In this document: piece by piece, positions 45,152 to 56,470 of the stretch
Position numbering within the stretch: the stretch's first letter is position 1
Layout of the letters: each line of letters opens with the position of its first letter
NCBI RefSeq assembly: GCF_029168945.1
Contig: NC_083607.1
Span: 34,953,257-35,017,256 of the forward strand
Source of the DNA: Cannabis sativa
Lineage: Eukaryota; Streptophyta; Magnoliopsida; Rosales; Cannabaceae
Reading direction: 5' to 3'
Length of the DNA: 64,000 nucleotides
Position numbers and translations under genes: made by a program
The notes under the pieces: generated by a model
Database searches by the model: none
Told to the model about the DNA's origin: nothing
Seen by the model: the letters and a program-made list of their open reading frames with translations, nothing else

Positions 45152-47065
45152 TGTTGGGTTTTATGCCCTAAATAAAACTCTTTACAATCTGATTAGTTAT
45201 CAATATAAGAAATTAGAAGTGATTGATGTTTGCATGAATTTTACATGTTAATGGTTTAATATGTTTAATATGTTTATTACATTCATACACACAAAATCAA
45301 TTAAATCCAGATCATATGTTTATTCACAATTACAGTATCGTCAACACAGTGGAATGTGATTGTGATCATATGAATCAAAAGTTTTGGTCCCTGTTTCATC
45401 AGTGTTATTGGATTTACACTAATGTGATAATCAGCGATGATGTGTACTTACACTTGGAGTAAGTGTTATGTTCTTTCCAGGACATTAGTAAAGTATACTA
45501 GTTTCGAATGTATGGAGTATACATTGGACTGGACCGATATTGCAACTAAGTTAAGATATTACAAACTTACCGTTATACATATCTTTCCAAGTCAATATCA
45601 GTAGTTGATCTTAAGATTAAAAAGAATCTAAATCCTGATATGCTTGGGCTCAACTCAGGAGTGCTATTCATGTTCTTTGATTTATTAGTTAAGCCTACTT
45701 TTGGGTCAGGGTAATACGTATATTTTAGGAACATGATAGTATGATTGAGTGGGAGTGCTGAACATAAATATGGAATCTATAGCTTCTACTGGTGTATAGA
45801 AGTTAACTGATGATTCCCTTCGAGCTTAGCAAATAGAAGTAAATGGATGAGCTCTTGTTTAACTGACTAATTATTAGATCACTAAACACCATTTACAGGT
45901 AGCTAAGTGTTTTAAGGGGCAAAATACATTGAGGGGTGAGAACGGTAAAGAAATCCCATCTCGATGTAAATCATCTATATAGAGGATCTTTAAATCACAA
46001 TAAGATTATAACAATGGTTAAATGAGATAGTATATTGGTATCGTGAAACATACAATATGCTCTATATAAGTCTGAGAGTGCAATTCTAAGTTCTAAGAGT
46101 GGATTCAACGAAGAATTAATAAGTAGGAATTTACTTGGTAAATTTGGTTCACTTATTGGAAGCTCAGCATATAGATCCATGGTCCCCATTCTAGTTGAGA
46201 ACATTCTGCTTGTAAGACTCATTAATTGATTCGTGATTGATCAATTATAATTCTAAAGTTAGACTATGTCTAATTTTATGAATTTTCACTAATTGGGGGT
46301 GAAATTGTAAGGAAAAGAGTTTTCTAAGTTTATTTATTTATTAATGGACTTTATATGTCTAATTAATAATAAAATTAAATGACAATATTATTTAATAATC
46401 TATTTTAGTTATTAAATAATTAGTTTTGGCATTTAAAAGGTTAGAATTGGAAAATTGGCGTTTTTGAGAAAATAGAGCTAAAATTTGATAAAATTGCAAA
46501 ATTAAGTAAGGCCCAATAACACCATGTGGCCGGCCACTTAATGATGATTTTTCAAATTATTATTTTCATTATTTTAATGCCAAATAATTCTAAACCTAGA
46601 CCTAGTAGTTGCCTATAAATAGAAAGTGATGGCTCAGTCAAAACACAAGTTTTCAACAAGCCTTTCTAACAGAAATTTCTCTCTTCAGAAAAAATTGAGT
46701 CTTCCTCACTCTCTACCTTGGCCGAAATACCTCTCTCTCTTTTCCCTTCATCTTTTTCGTGACCCTAGTGAAAGAGTAAGTGCCCACACACAGCAAGCAG
46801 TAACTCAATCATAGATTGGAAGACTGTGAAGGATCAAAGCTTGAAGAAGAAGGAGATTCGGGCTCAGATCTTGATTATACTCTGCTACAGAAAGGAATCA
46901 AGGGTTAGAGATCTGAGTGGAAGGAGACATTTATTCCGCTGCATCAATGTAAGGTTTTCTTAACTTTATATGTGTTTATTTTATCGTTTTAGAAAGTTCA
47001 TATTTAGGATGTTAATAAACATACTTGTGAGTAGATCTAAGATCCTGGTAAAATAATTCCGAACA
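45152..47065 (+). repeat. 5' LTR of element G
   Basis: It runs from TGTTGGGTTTTATGCCC to TTCCGAACA. GGCCGGCC is at 46528-46535, TATAAATA at 46614-46621, and the donor-like AATGTAAGGTTT begins near 46947. Confidence 0.93.
46614..46621 (+). promoter_or_regulatory. TATA box of the G 5' LTR
   Basis: TATAAATA lies 79 bases after GGCCGGCC and is followed by CT-rich DNA. Confidence 0.75.
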
Positions 47066-50000
47066 ACTGGTACCAGAGCCAGGTTAATTGATTTACTTAC
47101 ATGTAATTTGGACTTTAAAACGATTGTTTGTATGTTCTTTGGATGGTATCATGTTGTATTGAGTGTTATTTGATGATTGATTGATGTTTGTGAAATTTTC
47201 GTAAAAAATTATTGTGATTTCGTTTCTGGAATTATTTTTATTGGATAGTATGGAAAAAATTAAGCAAGTTAGCCTTTTACAGAACTCAATTTGGATTTTA
47301 TTTGAATTAGTTATGATTTTTTGAAGATTTGACAAAATCGGCCGTGTCTTGATATTTTCCTGCGATCGCAGAACTATCCGTACAGTTTCGAATTTTTTCT
47401 TTTTTCTTCAATTTTTCATACTTTTTCATGGAATTAACTTCCAATTTTTTGTATGGTTTTGTATATATACTATTACTATTCCTAATTCAATTCTAATTAT
47501 CATTTTGAATTAATTTAATTTTTTTTTAATTTAATTCAAGATATTAGTGTAATTTGAATTTGAATAGAATTAGTATTTATCTTTTTGCTTAAAAATCTAT
47601 CTTATTTTTAAATTTGATTATATTTTTTTTTAAATTTAAGGTCTGATTTTATAAGATATTTATAATATCTTTTAAGATATTTATAATATCTTTTAAGGTA
47701 TTTTAAAAATATCTTATCTTTTAAGATTTTTTAATTAAATCTTTTTAGATATTTTGACCATATTTAAATTTAAAATAAGATATTTATAATCATGTAATTT
47801 TAAATAGATATAAGATATTTTGCTAACTTTTAAATTTTGTTATTTTATTTATTTGAATTAAATTTAAAAATCTGAAAAGATATTTCATTTAGCTTTTCTA
47901 ATTTTTATTTAATTTTTATTTTTAAAATAACATTTAATTTTTAAAAGTAGTTAGCTAATTTTGAAATGATATTTAGGTTGGTTGAAACCTAATTTTTCAA
48001 AAAGTAGGTTTAATTTTAAATATTTTTTTTTTTAAATTTCGAAATTTAATTTTTTTTAATTTCCAAAATTAAATTTTTATTAATTTTATTTTATTTTTCG
48101 AAAATTAAATTTTTTTAATTATTTATTTTTCGAAATTATTTATTTAAAATTAAATAAATCCTACTTCCATCTATCCAGCTAACCTTGTTGCAGGAGTATG
48201 TGTTTTTAGCTTGTGTGTAAGTTTTAAAAAACCTATTATTACTTGATTGCAAATAGTCATGGTTACTTTTTGCCAGATCTAATGATCTGATAGCTCCCTT
48301 GGTCAAGTTAATAATTTGTAACAGGTAAATTTTACAATCTTCTTTCATCTGTGTATGACCTAGCAACATGATAGGATCCATCCAAAGTGTGCCTGTGTGA
48401 GCCTATATGTTTATTTTATTATATATAGATGCATATAGGTTGTTGCTAAATAAAATGTCACACCATGATAGATTTTATTTAGGTCCATTTAGTTATTGGA
48501 CCTATTCAATTAATAACAGTTATTCATTTTAAGGTTAAATTCCTCTCTTTTGGGCCTTGTGTGAGAGTTGGGAGCCATAGAAGTGGGTACGACATACTGA
48601 ACCCAGCACCCCCTCACATGAACTACCCCAATTGTGAAGGCCCATTTGCCTGATTTAAATAACTGTACTAGGTTAATTATATTAGTTTGACCTAATAAAA
48701 TTGAATTAGCAACATAATTAACTTTTAAAATATATGAAAATTTATTTTTCATTTTAATATTTTAAAGTTAATTTTAAGAAAAACACTTTTAGTTTAGATA
48801 TTATTTCTAGGCAAACTATTTGTATTTTTCTTGTATTTAATTAAATATAGAATTTTAACTAACTAGATTCTTTCTGGAGCTTATTTAATTAAATATTCCT
48901 ATTTAAGTTATAAATTAGTTGTATCAACTGATTTTTCTTAACTAACTTAAATTTGAATATTTGATTTAAATTTTAAATCAAGTTGAGGAATCTTAGGCAT
49001 TAGTTATTAAAGATTCTTAAGATATTTTTTTTAAGTTAATATCTTTTCAAATATTAACTTAAAATGGAATATCTTAGATATTTTTTTGGTTAATATCTTT
49101 TCAAATATTAACTTCAAAAGATATCTTCAAATTAAGTGGTTACAACTTAATTTGTGATATTTAATTAAATCTAGATTTGAAATTATTTTAGTTTTAGATT
49201 TTTTCTATATAACTTAAATTAGATAGTTTTCAAATTTTGAAAAGATACTTAGTCAAATAAGATATTTTCTAGATAGTAATTTCTAGACTACTTATTATTT
49301 CTAATATTTAAATAAGGAAATCATACTTTGTGAAATTAATTATTTAAATAATTAATTTTGGTACAATTTTATTAAGTATATTTTTCCTAGTATTAAATAG
49401 AAATTAATAATTAAGCCTTCTCTACACTTAATTATTATTTCTTGAATTTAATACATTTAATTAAGTTGAAAAATCTAAATATCTAAGTTGATTTTCATCA
49501 TGATACTTAAATATTTATTGATTTTTCATGACACTTAATTAAATAGAAAATTATTTTTAGGTTGAAATTTAATTTTTCAACTTAAATTTAAATAATTTTC
49601 AAAATATATATTTTTCTTTATTTTATTAATCAATTTCGAAAATTGCATTTTATTTATGCAATTTTTTCGAATTTTTTTTTTTATTTTGAAAAATAGATTG
49701 AGTTGTAAATTAATTATTTATTTTAATTAATTCTTGGACCAACTACAATCAATGATTTTTTCATCTAATTGATTAATTTAAAATAAATGAATTAAAAATA
49801 TATATATATTATTAGAAATTGAATTAACTAGTCAAAAGAAAATCTAGATAGATGATATTTTTGCTTGAAGTATTTCTTTTCTATTTTTTATTATTTTCGA
49901 AAATTGTATTTTTATATACTTTAAATTTACGAACCCAATAAATATATTCTCAAAGGAAATTTTTAAGTTGCTAATTATTTATTTAATTCAACTTAAATTA

Positions 50001-50715
50001 ATTTCCTTAATATTTATATTTAAGATTATTACTAAGATGGAAATAATTAATTTTATTTCAATCACCATCTATGTATAATTTTATAAATATTATATTAAAT
50101 TCTTATTTTTTTTTAATTTTAATTCTTAATTTAGAATTTAATGAGATTTATTTATTAGAATAATAAAGAAAATACATTTTAAACAATGAGCTTTATTATT
50201 ATTAAGATATTCGATCTCCATTGTGGGTTTTACACCGCGTTTGTTTTAGTGAGTAATCCTCCCTAATGGAGGAACGTTCATTAGCAATTTCGCACCGTTT
50301 AATCTCGCATGATAAGTGGTTTGTAAGTGTTTTATATGGTATAGATCACCCTAATGGTGGCGACCATATTTGACTTGCAAATTGCGAAACAATGGTAGAA
50401 GCTCATAAGATAGAATAGCCTTGACTCTCGCCTAAACGGGACAACGCTGGATTCTGATCTTGATCGAATAAAAGGTTGCTAGAATGTTTAACATTTTAGA
50501 TGAGCTGACAACTCTATTCAATGGATGGTAGCTTTGACTCTCGCCTAAACGGGACAACCGATATCGCCTTGTTGAAAACCTTGGAAGTTATTTAGGATTG
50601 AATTTTTTAAGTATTTTCTCATATCATTCCTACTTGCTATGTGCTTATAATTTCTGAATTGATTTTGTGTTAAACCATTATTAATTTCTATTTGTTGATT
50701 TCTATTATTTTGTAG
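46949..50715 (+). other. Possible long leader intron upstream of gag in G
   Basis: The donor AAT|GTAAGG (46949) in the LTR is conserved in all Copia LTRs of the window. The acceptor-like TATTATTTTGTAG ends at 50715, 17 bases before the gag ATG, as in A. Splicing would remove the PBS and a leader full of upstream ATGs and give a gag-only mRNA. This is inference from signals alone. Confidence 0.35.
47068..47080 (+). other. Primer binding site of element G
   Basis: TGGTACCAGAGCC, one base from the standard site, two bases after the LTR. Confidence 0.8.
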
Positions 50716-50732
50716 TATCCTGTTTTGTCAAA
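47081..50732 (+). other. Non-coding leader of element G
   Basis: AT-rich and without a conserved frame. Short palindromic AAGATATTTATAATATCTT-type repeats lie near 47650-47730. The structured end carries hairpins at 50258-50272 and 50347-50359 and two GACTCTCGCCTAAACGGGAC copies. Near 50560, CTGATATCAG of A reads CCGATATCGC. Confidence 0.75.
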
Positions 50733-51394
50733 ATGAATCCCATGTTATCACTGTTGACTGAAAATAAGCTGAATGGATCTAACTTTAATAAATGGAATGA
50801 GAACATTAATATTGCTCTCATAGGAGAAAGTGCCTTGTTTGTTTTAACTGAGCCATCACCTGAAGTGCCTGGGGATAATGCATCCAAAGCTGTGAAAGAA
50901 AAGTATGAGCATTGGCAGAAAGCAAATGACAAAGCTCTATACTTTATGCTTTCTAGCATGGTTGACACCCTCAAAACTCGGTTTTCTAAAACTGAGAAGG
51001 CTGCAGAAGTTATGACGAAGTTAAATGAGCTATTCGGTAAGGCATCGCTTCAGTCAAGCTTTGACGCGACTAAGAAGTACATTAACGCACGGATGGAACC
51101 TCATCAAAACGTGCGTGACCATGTTCTCCTCATGTCCAGTTATTTCCAAGAAGCCCAGGATCATGGTGCTGAAATGGACAGTGCTACTCAAGTTAGTCTT
51201 ATCTTGAATAGCCTGACTCCAGCATTTCTACCATATACATCAAATTATGTCATGAATAAGAAGGAAATTGACTTTCATGAATTAGTCAATGACCTTCAAA
51301 CTTATGAAAATTTGATTGGAGGACCCAAGAAGAAAGGGAGTAAACCTCACAATCCTGGTAATGGTAATGGGACGATGAAACCTGAAGCAAATGT
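50733..51394 (+). pseudogene. gag: Copia gag of element G, 5' part, cut by element H
   Basis: The 5' part starts MNPMLSLLTENKLNGSNF and matches A over the whole N-terminal Gag domain. The frame breaks only where H inserts after AATGT. The minus-strand H LTR adds a short unrelated tail up to a stop at 51479. On the far side of H the frame continues in phase to 61727, so G had a full Gag frame when H arrived. The product would be a UBN2-type Gag with one zinc knuckle. Confidence 0.85.
51390..51394. repeat. Left TSD of element H (AATGT)
   Basis: It is repeated at 61524-61528 and lies inside gag of G. Confidence 0.92.
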
Positions 51395-53273
51395 TGTTGG
51401 ATATTATTTTACTAGGATCTTAGATCTACTCACAAGTATGTTTATTAACATCCTAAATATGAACTTTCTAAAACGATAAATTAAACACATATAAAGTTTA
51501 AGAAACCTTACATTGGGTGCAGCGGAATATAATGACTCCTTCCGTTCAGATCTCTAACCCTTGATTCCTTTCTATAGCAGAGTATTATCAAGATCTGAAC
51601 CTGGATCTTCTTCTCTGAATACTTGATGCTGAATCTCCTTTGCTGATGATCTTTCTTCACGATCTTCCTCACTATGATTGAGGTATTGCTTGATGTGTGT
51701 GGGCACTACTCTAATCACTAAGAGAGGTTCGAAATATGAAGGAAGAATAGAGAGAGAGAGTGGCGGCTAGAGAAGAGAGTGGAGGCTCAGGTTTTTCTGA
51801 TTCAGAAAGTGTAATTTTCCTGAAGCCTTCACTATCTATTTATAGCATTCCACTAGGGTTAGATTTGAATTATATGGCATTAAAATAATGAAAAAATCAA
51901 TTTAAAAAGATAAAATAGGTGGCCGGCCCTGGCTAGGTGGACTGGGCCTTGATTTTTGAAACTTTGCAATTTTAACACCTTTTGTATCTGATTTTCTCAA
52001 AAATGCCAATTTCCTAATTCAATCATTTAAATGCAAATTCTAACTATTTAATAACTATAAATAATTATTAAATAATATTGTCATTTATCATATTTATTAA
52101 TTGAACCATACAAAGTATCATAATTAACAAATATGCCCCTATTAATTCTTTCTTTACAATTTCGCCCTTACTTAGTGAAAAATTTCACAAATAGACATAG
52201 TCTAATTCGTGAATTATAATTGATTAATCAAAACCAATTACATGAGTCTTACAAGCAATATTATCTCAACTAGTGGGGGGACCATGGGTCTATATAACTG
52301 AGCTTCCAATAAGTAGATCAAGAATTTCGCACTAAAATTCACTAACTTATTAATTCTTCGTTGAATCCACGCATAGAACTTTGAATTGCTCTCTCAGTAT
52401 ATAGAATGCTCTATATGTTCCACCATATAGACACATCATTAGTTATCCATTGTTATAATCCTAATGTGATCAATGATCCTCTATATGAATGATCTACATA
52501 GTAAAGGGATTAAATTACCGTAACACCCTACTATGTATTTTATCCTTAAAACACTTGACCCCGTATAAATGATATTTCAGCTTATGTGAAATGAGATCTC
52601 CACCATTTATTTTTGTTTGGTCAAGCTCGAAGGAAATCATCCTTTGCTTACTATTTGCCAGATAGAAGCTATAGATTCCATGTTTATGCTAGCGCTCCCA
52701 CTCAATTGCACTACCGTGTTCCCAAAATGTACGTATCACCCTGACCTAAAAGTAGGCTTAACTAACAAATCAAAGAACACGAATAGCCTTTCAAGATTGA
52801 GCCTAATCATAACAGGATTAAGATCATTTGATCTAGGATCAACTTGGCGATATTGACTTGAATAGATTTTACGGTAAGTTTAATTAAATCTAAATCAAAG
52901 TTCAATATCGGTCCCTTCCAATGCATACTCCATGCATCCAACCTGAGCTTTACTTTAACCAATGTTCTGGAAAGAACATAGTATTTCTCCAAATACAAGT
53001 AAACTCTTGTTGTAGATTATCATATCAGTAAAACCCTGTGTCTGATAAATCTAGGAAACTTTATTCACATAGTCATGTTTACTTTCCAATGTGATGACAG
53101 CACAATAAACATGATCAAGTATGTGAAAAGGGTTTAAGATGAATTTATAAATCAATTGATAAAGTGAACCAAAACATACACAAATGAATGAAAAATACTT
53201 CTGTTTCTTTATTGATGTTGAATAAAATAGATTACATTGAAATGGAGTTTTATTTAGGGCATAAAACCTAACA
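51395..53273 (-). repeat. 3' LTR of element H
   Basis: 1879 bases. TATA box inverted at 51837-51844 and GGCCGGCC at 51921-51928. It is close in type to the B LTR. Confidence 0.93.
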
Positions 53274-53286
53274 AACTCCCACTTGC
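53274..53286 (-). other. Polypurine tract, element H
   Basis: Inverted GCAAGTGGGAGTT abuts the 3' LTR. Confidence 0.75.
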
Positions 53287-53289
53287 ACT

Positions 53290-54820
53290 AATATAAAACT
53301 AATTAGTACATATCAATTAATCCTATATTCTGACGGTGCTTTTCAAAGGCTGTCACGGCCAAGACTTTGGTAAATGGATCAGCTAGGTTGTCCTCTGTGT
53401 CAACTTTCTCAACTAGTACATCCCCTCTTGCCACGTATTCTCTGATAATGTGATACTTCCTTTCAATGTGTTTGCTTCTCTTGTGGCTTCGAGGTTCTTT
53501 GTTGTTTGCTATTGCTCCATTGTTATCACAGAGTAGTACCAGAGGCTTTTCTATTCCAGGAACAACTCCTATGCTGGTGAAGAACTTTCTTAGCCAGATA
53601 AGTTCTTTTGCAGCTTCTACGTCGCTATGTATTCGGCTTCCATAGTTGAGTCCGATATTGCGGTTTGTTTAGTACTTCTCCAAACCACTTTGCTCCACCC
53701 CCAAGAGTAAACACCATTCCGTATGTTGATTTCCGTCTTCAAGACTTGCTCGGAAATCTCGAATCGGTGTAGCCTATGGGATTTAAAGCACCTCCCTTGT
53801 AGACTAACACAAGATTCCTTGTACTCTTTAAGTATTTCAAAATATACTTAATCGCATTCCAATGTTCTTGTCTGGATTAGACTGATACCGCTCACGATTC
53901 CAACGGCATAACGTATGTCGTGTCTAGTGCATAACATTGCATACATTAGACTTCCAACTGCAGAGGCATAGGGAATTCTCGCCATGTCCTCTATCTCTTG
54001 AGGATCAGTCGGTGACTGTGCCTTAGATAGACGAATACCATATCTAGAAGGCATGTTTGCCCCATTGGTGTTGTTCATGGAGAATCTCTCTAAGACTTTG
54101 TCTATGTAGGTTGTTTGAGAGAGAGCAAGAGATCTGTTCTTCCGGTTTCTGATAATTTGAATACCAAGAACATAGGCTGCTTCACCCAAATCTTTCATAT
54201 CGAATTGAGTGTTGAGCCATTCCTTAATGTGAGTCATTTTCTTGACATTGTTTCCAATGATCAAAATGTCATCAACATAAAGGACCAGGAATACTACTAT
54301 TTGGTCTTCCTTGAGTTGGTAAACACAAGGTTCATCTTCATTCTGAAGAAAGCCGTAGGTCTTGATGATTTCATCAAACCTCTTGTTCCATGAGCGAGAA
54401 GCTTGCTTAAGTCCATAGATAGACCTCGTTTAACTTGCAAACTTTCTTTTCCCCGCCTGTGAAGAACATAACCTTCCGGTTGCTCCATATAGATGGTTTC
54501 TTCAAGTACCCCATTAAGGAAGGCGGTCTTGACATCCATTTGCCGCATTTCATAATCGAAAGCGGTATGGAGAGAAGAATTCGGATGGATTTGAGCATGG
54601 CAACAGGACTAAAAGTTTCCTCATAGTCCACGCCTTCTCTTTGGGTATAACCCTTGGCTACAAGTCTAGCTTTAAAAGTTTCGACTTCGCCTCCAGCTCC
54701 TCTTTTCTTCTTGTAAACCCACTTGCATCCTATCGGATGAAAGTCGTCAGGTGCGTCTACATATTCCCGTACTTTGTTCTTTTTCATGGAATCCATTTCG
54801 AATCCATGCCACTCGACCAT
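53290..54820 (-). pseudogene. pol: Copia reverse transcriptase and RNase H, element H, frame-broken
   Basis: The RT starts near 54820 ([39 protein letters not shown]). It continues after shifts with [10 protein letters not shown] and the catalytic YVDD (54268-54279). The 53848-54264 frame holds IKEWLNTQFDMKDLG...YVLGIQI and LMYAMLCTR. RNase H follows near 53300-53560: CDNNGAIANNKEPRSHKRSK (CDNN at 53519-53530) and DNLADPFTK. Breaks fall near 54540, 54420, 54265 and 53850-53880. The 53590-53780 stretch has patches in which CAG appears as CGG. RT copies element RNA into DNA and RNase H removes the RNA. Confidence 0.88.
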
Positions 54821-55800
54821 CGTTTCCGTTGCGGACTAGCCATTGCCTGTTTATAGGTTAATGGATCGTCATCAATACCGTCACCTACGACCATATTGAT
54901 TTCACCATCCAAGCCATAACGAGCAGGTTTTGTTGAAACCCTCCCACTACGACGAGGTACGGTTGTCTTCTGAACAGAAACTTTAGTAGTAGATTGCTCA
55001 GTTTGTTCAACTGAGGGAGTGGGATTGTCCTCTTCACGTGTGGAAGAGAACGGAACATTGGAAGGACTTATATCTGAAAGCATTTCCTCCAACACTACTT
55101 TACTTTGTGATTTGAAATTCTTAATATAGTCATCTTCAAGGAAAGTAGCATTTGTAGAAACAAACACTTTATCATCCTTGCGACTATAAAATAGTCCACC
55201 CCTAGTCTCTTTAGAATTACCGACAAACATGCAAACTTCAATACGTGACTCAAGTTTGCCGTCTTTCTTTCTTAAGACATGAGCAGGGCACCTCCACATT
55301 CTGTAATGGCGTAAACTAGGTGTACGACCATTCCAAAGTTCTAAAGGTGTCTTAGGGATTGATTTAGATGGAACAACATTTAAAATGTCGGTTGCCATCT
55401 GAATTGCATATCCCCAGAAGGACGTAGGTAGAGTTGAAAAACTAAGCATAGACCTAACCATTTCCAAAAGCGTGCGATTCCGTCTTTCTGCAACTCCATT
55501 TTGCTGTGGAGTGCTAGGGGTGGTTAATTGGGATTCAATTCCAAGTTCAATTAAATGATCTTTGAACTGCATATCCATATATTTCCACCCCTATCAGTTC
55601 GCAAGATCTTTAATGATTTACCTAATTGGTTTTGGGCCAAAGCATGAAATTCTTGAAACTTTGCAAATGTTTCAGATTTCTTATGCATAAGGTAAATATG
55701 TCCATATCTAGAGTAATCGTCAATGAAAGTGACAAAGTACTCATAACCACCTCGGGCTTTGACATTCAAAGGTTCGCAGACATCGGAATGCACTAACCCT
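54784..55800 (-). pseudogene. pol: Copia integrase core and C-terminal linker, element H
   Basis: The frame at 55551-55793 holds the first catalytic Asp (HSDVCEP), YEYFVTFIDDYSRYG and the second Asp in ILRTDRGG. A one-frame shift near 55560-55590 leads to the frame at 54784-55578, with the catalytic Glu in PQQNGVAERRNRT, FWGYAIQMATDILNVVPSK and the usual Copia linker to RT (RRSGRVSTKPARYGL). The DDE triad is thus present but split over two frames. HSDVC is followed by E where many Copia integrases have G. Confidence 0.88.
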
Positions 55801-55844
55801 AGAGGGATTTTGGCACGCTCTCCCTTTGCAGAAAGAACGTTTAG

Positions 55845-56470
55845 TCATTTTTCCTTCCAGCGGGACTCGCAAACCGGCAATTCACCTAAGACGACATTTT
55901 TCAATGGACCGTCTTTGGTTAGCCTATTGAGTCTATCAAAGCCTATATGACCTAAACGTAAATGCCATAGATATGTTTCATTATCATCATCGATCTTTTG
56001 CTTTTTGTGGTTTCTAGGTTTAGCTACTTTAAAAAGTTCGTTATGTAGGGCAAATGGTGTTTCTGGTCTAAGAACATAAAGTCCCTGTTCCATGGATGCA
56101 ACACAAATCTGAATGTCATTTCGAGAAATGGTGGAACCAGAATCCGAAAAATCTAATTTGTATTGTTGCAATTGTAAGCATGAAACAGAAACCAAGTTTC
56201 TACTGAAATTTGGAATGTATAAGACATTGTCTAATTCCAAAATTCTGTTTTGAAACTTGAGTTTGGCTTTTCCTCTAGCTCTAACCGAAACCATTTCGCC
56301 ATTACCAACTTTAAGTTTCAACTCTCCGGATTTCAAATAATTCCAATTCTCAAGCAATTGCAATGAACAACTTACATGGTTTGTAGACCGTAATCAAGAA
56401 TCCAAATGGATTTATCATTCTCTAACACACATGATTCGAAGACTAAAGCATTACTGCTTATTCGTTTGTT
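55845..56470 (-). pseudogene. pol: Copia protease remnant and pre-integrase domain, element H
   Basis: The frame at 55845-56363 encodes the segment after protease (LKVGNGEMVSVRARGKAKLK, LDNVLYIPNFSRNLVSVS) and the gag-pre-integrase domain (YLWHLRLGHIGFDRLNRL). Just upstream, WILDYG at 56387-56404 is the position of the protease D-S/T-G triad, with Tyr in the middle, and a stop soon after. Protease would therefore be inactive in this copy. Integrase zinc-finger cysteines (PVCES) follow near 55855. Confidence 0.82.
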
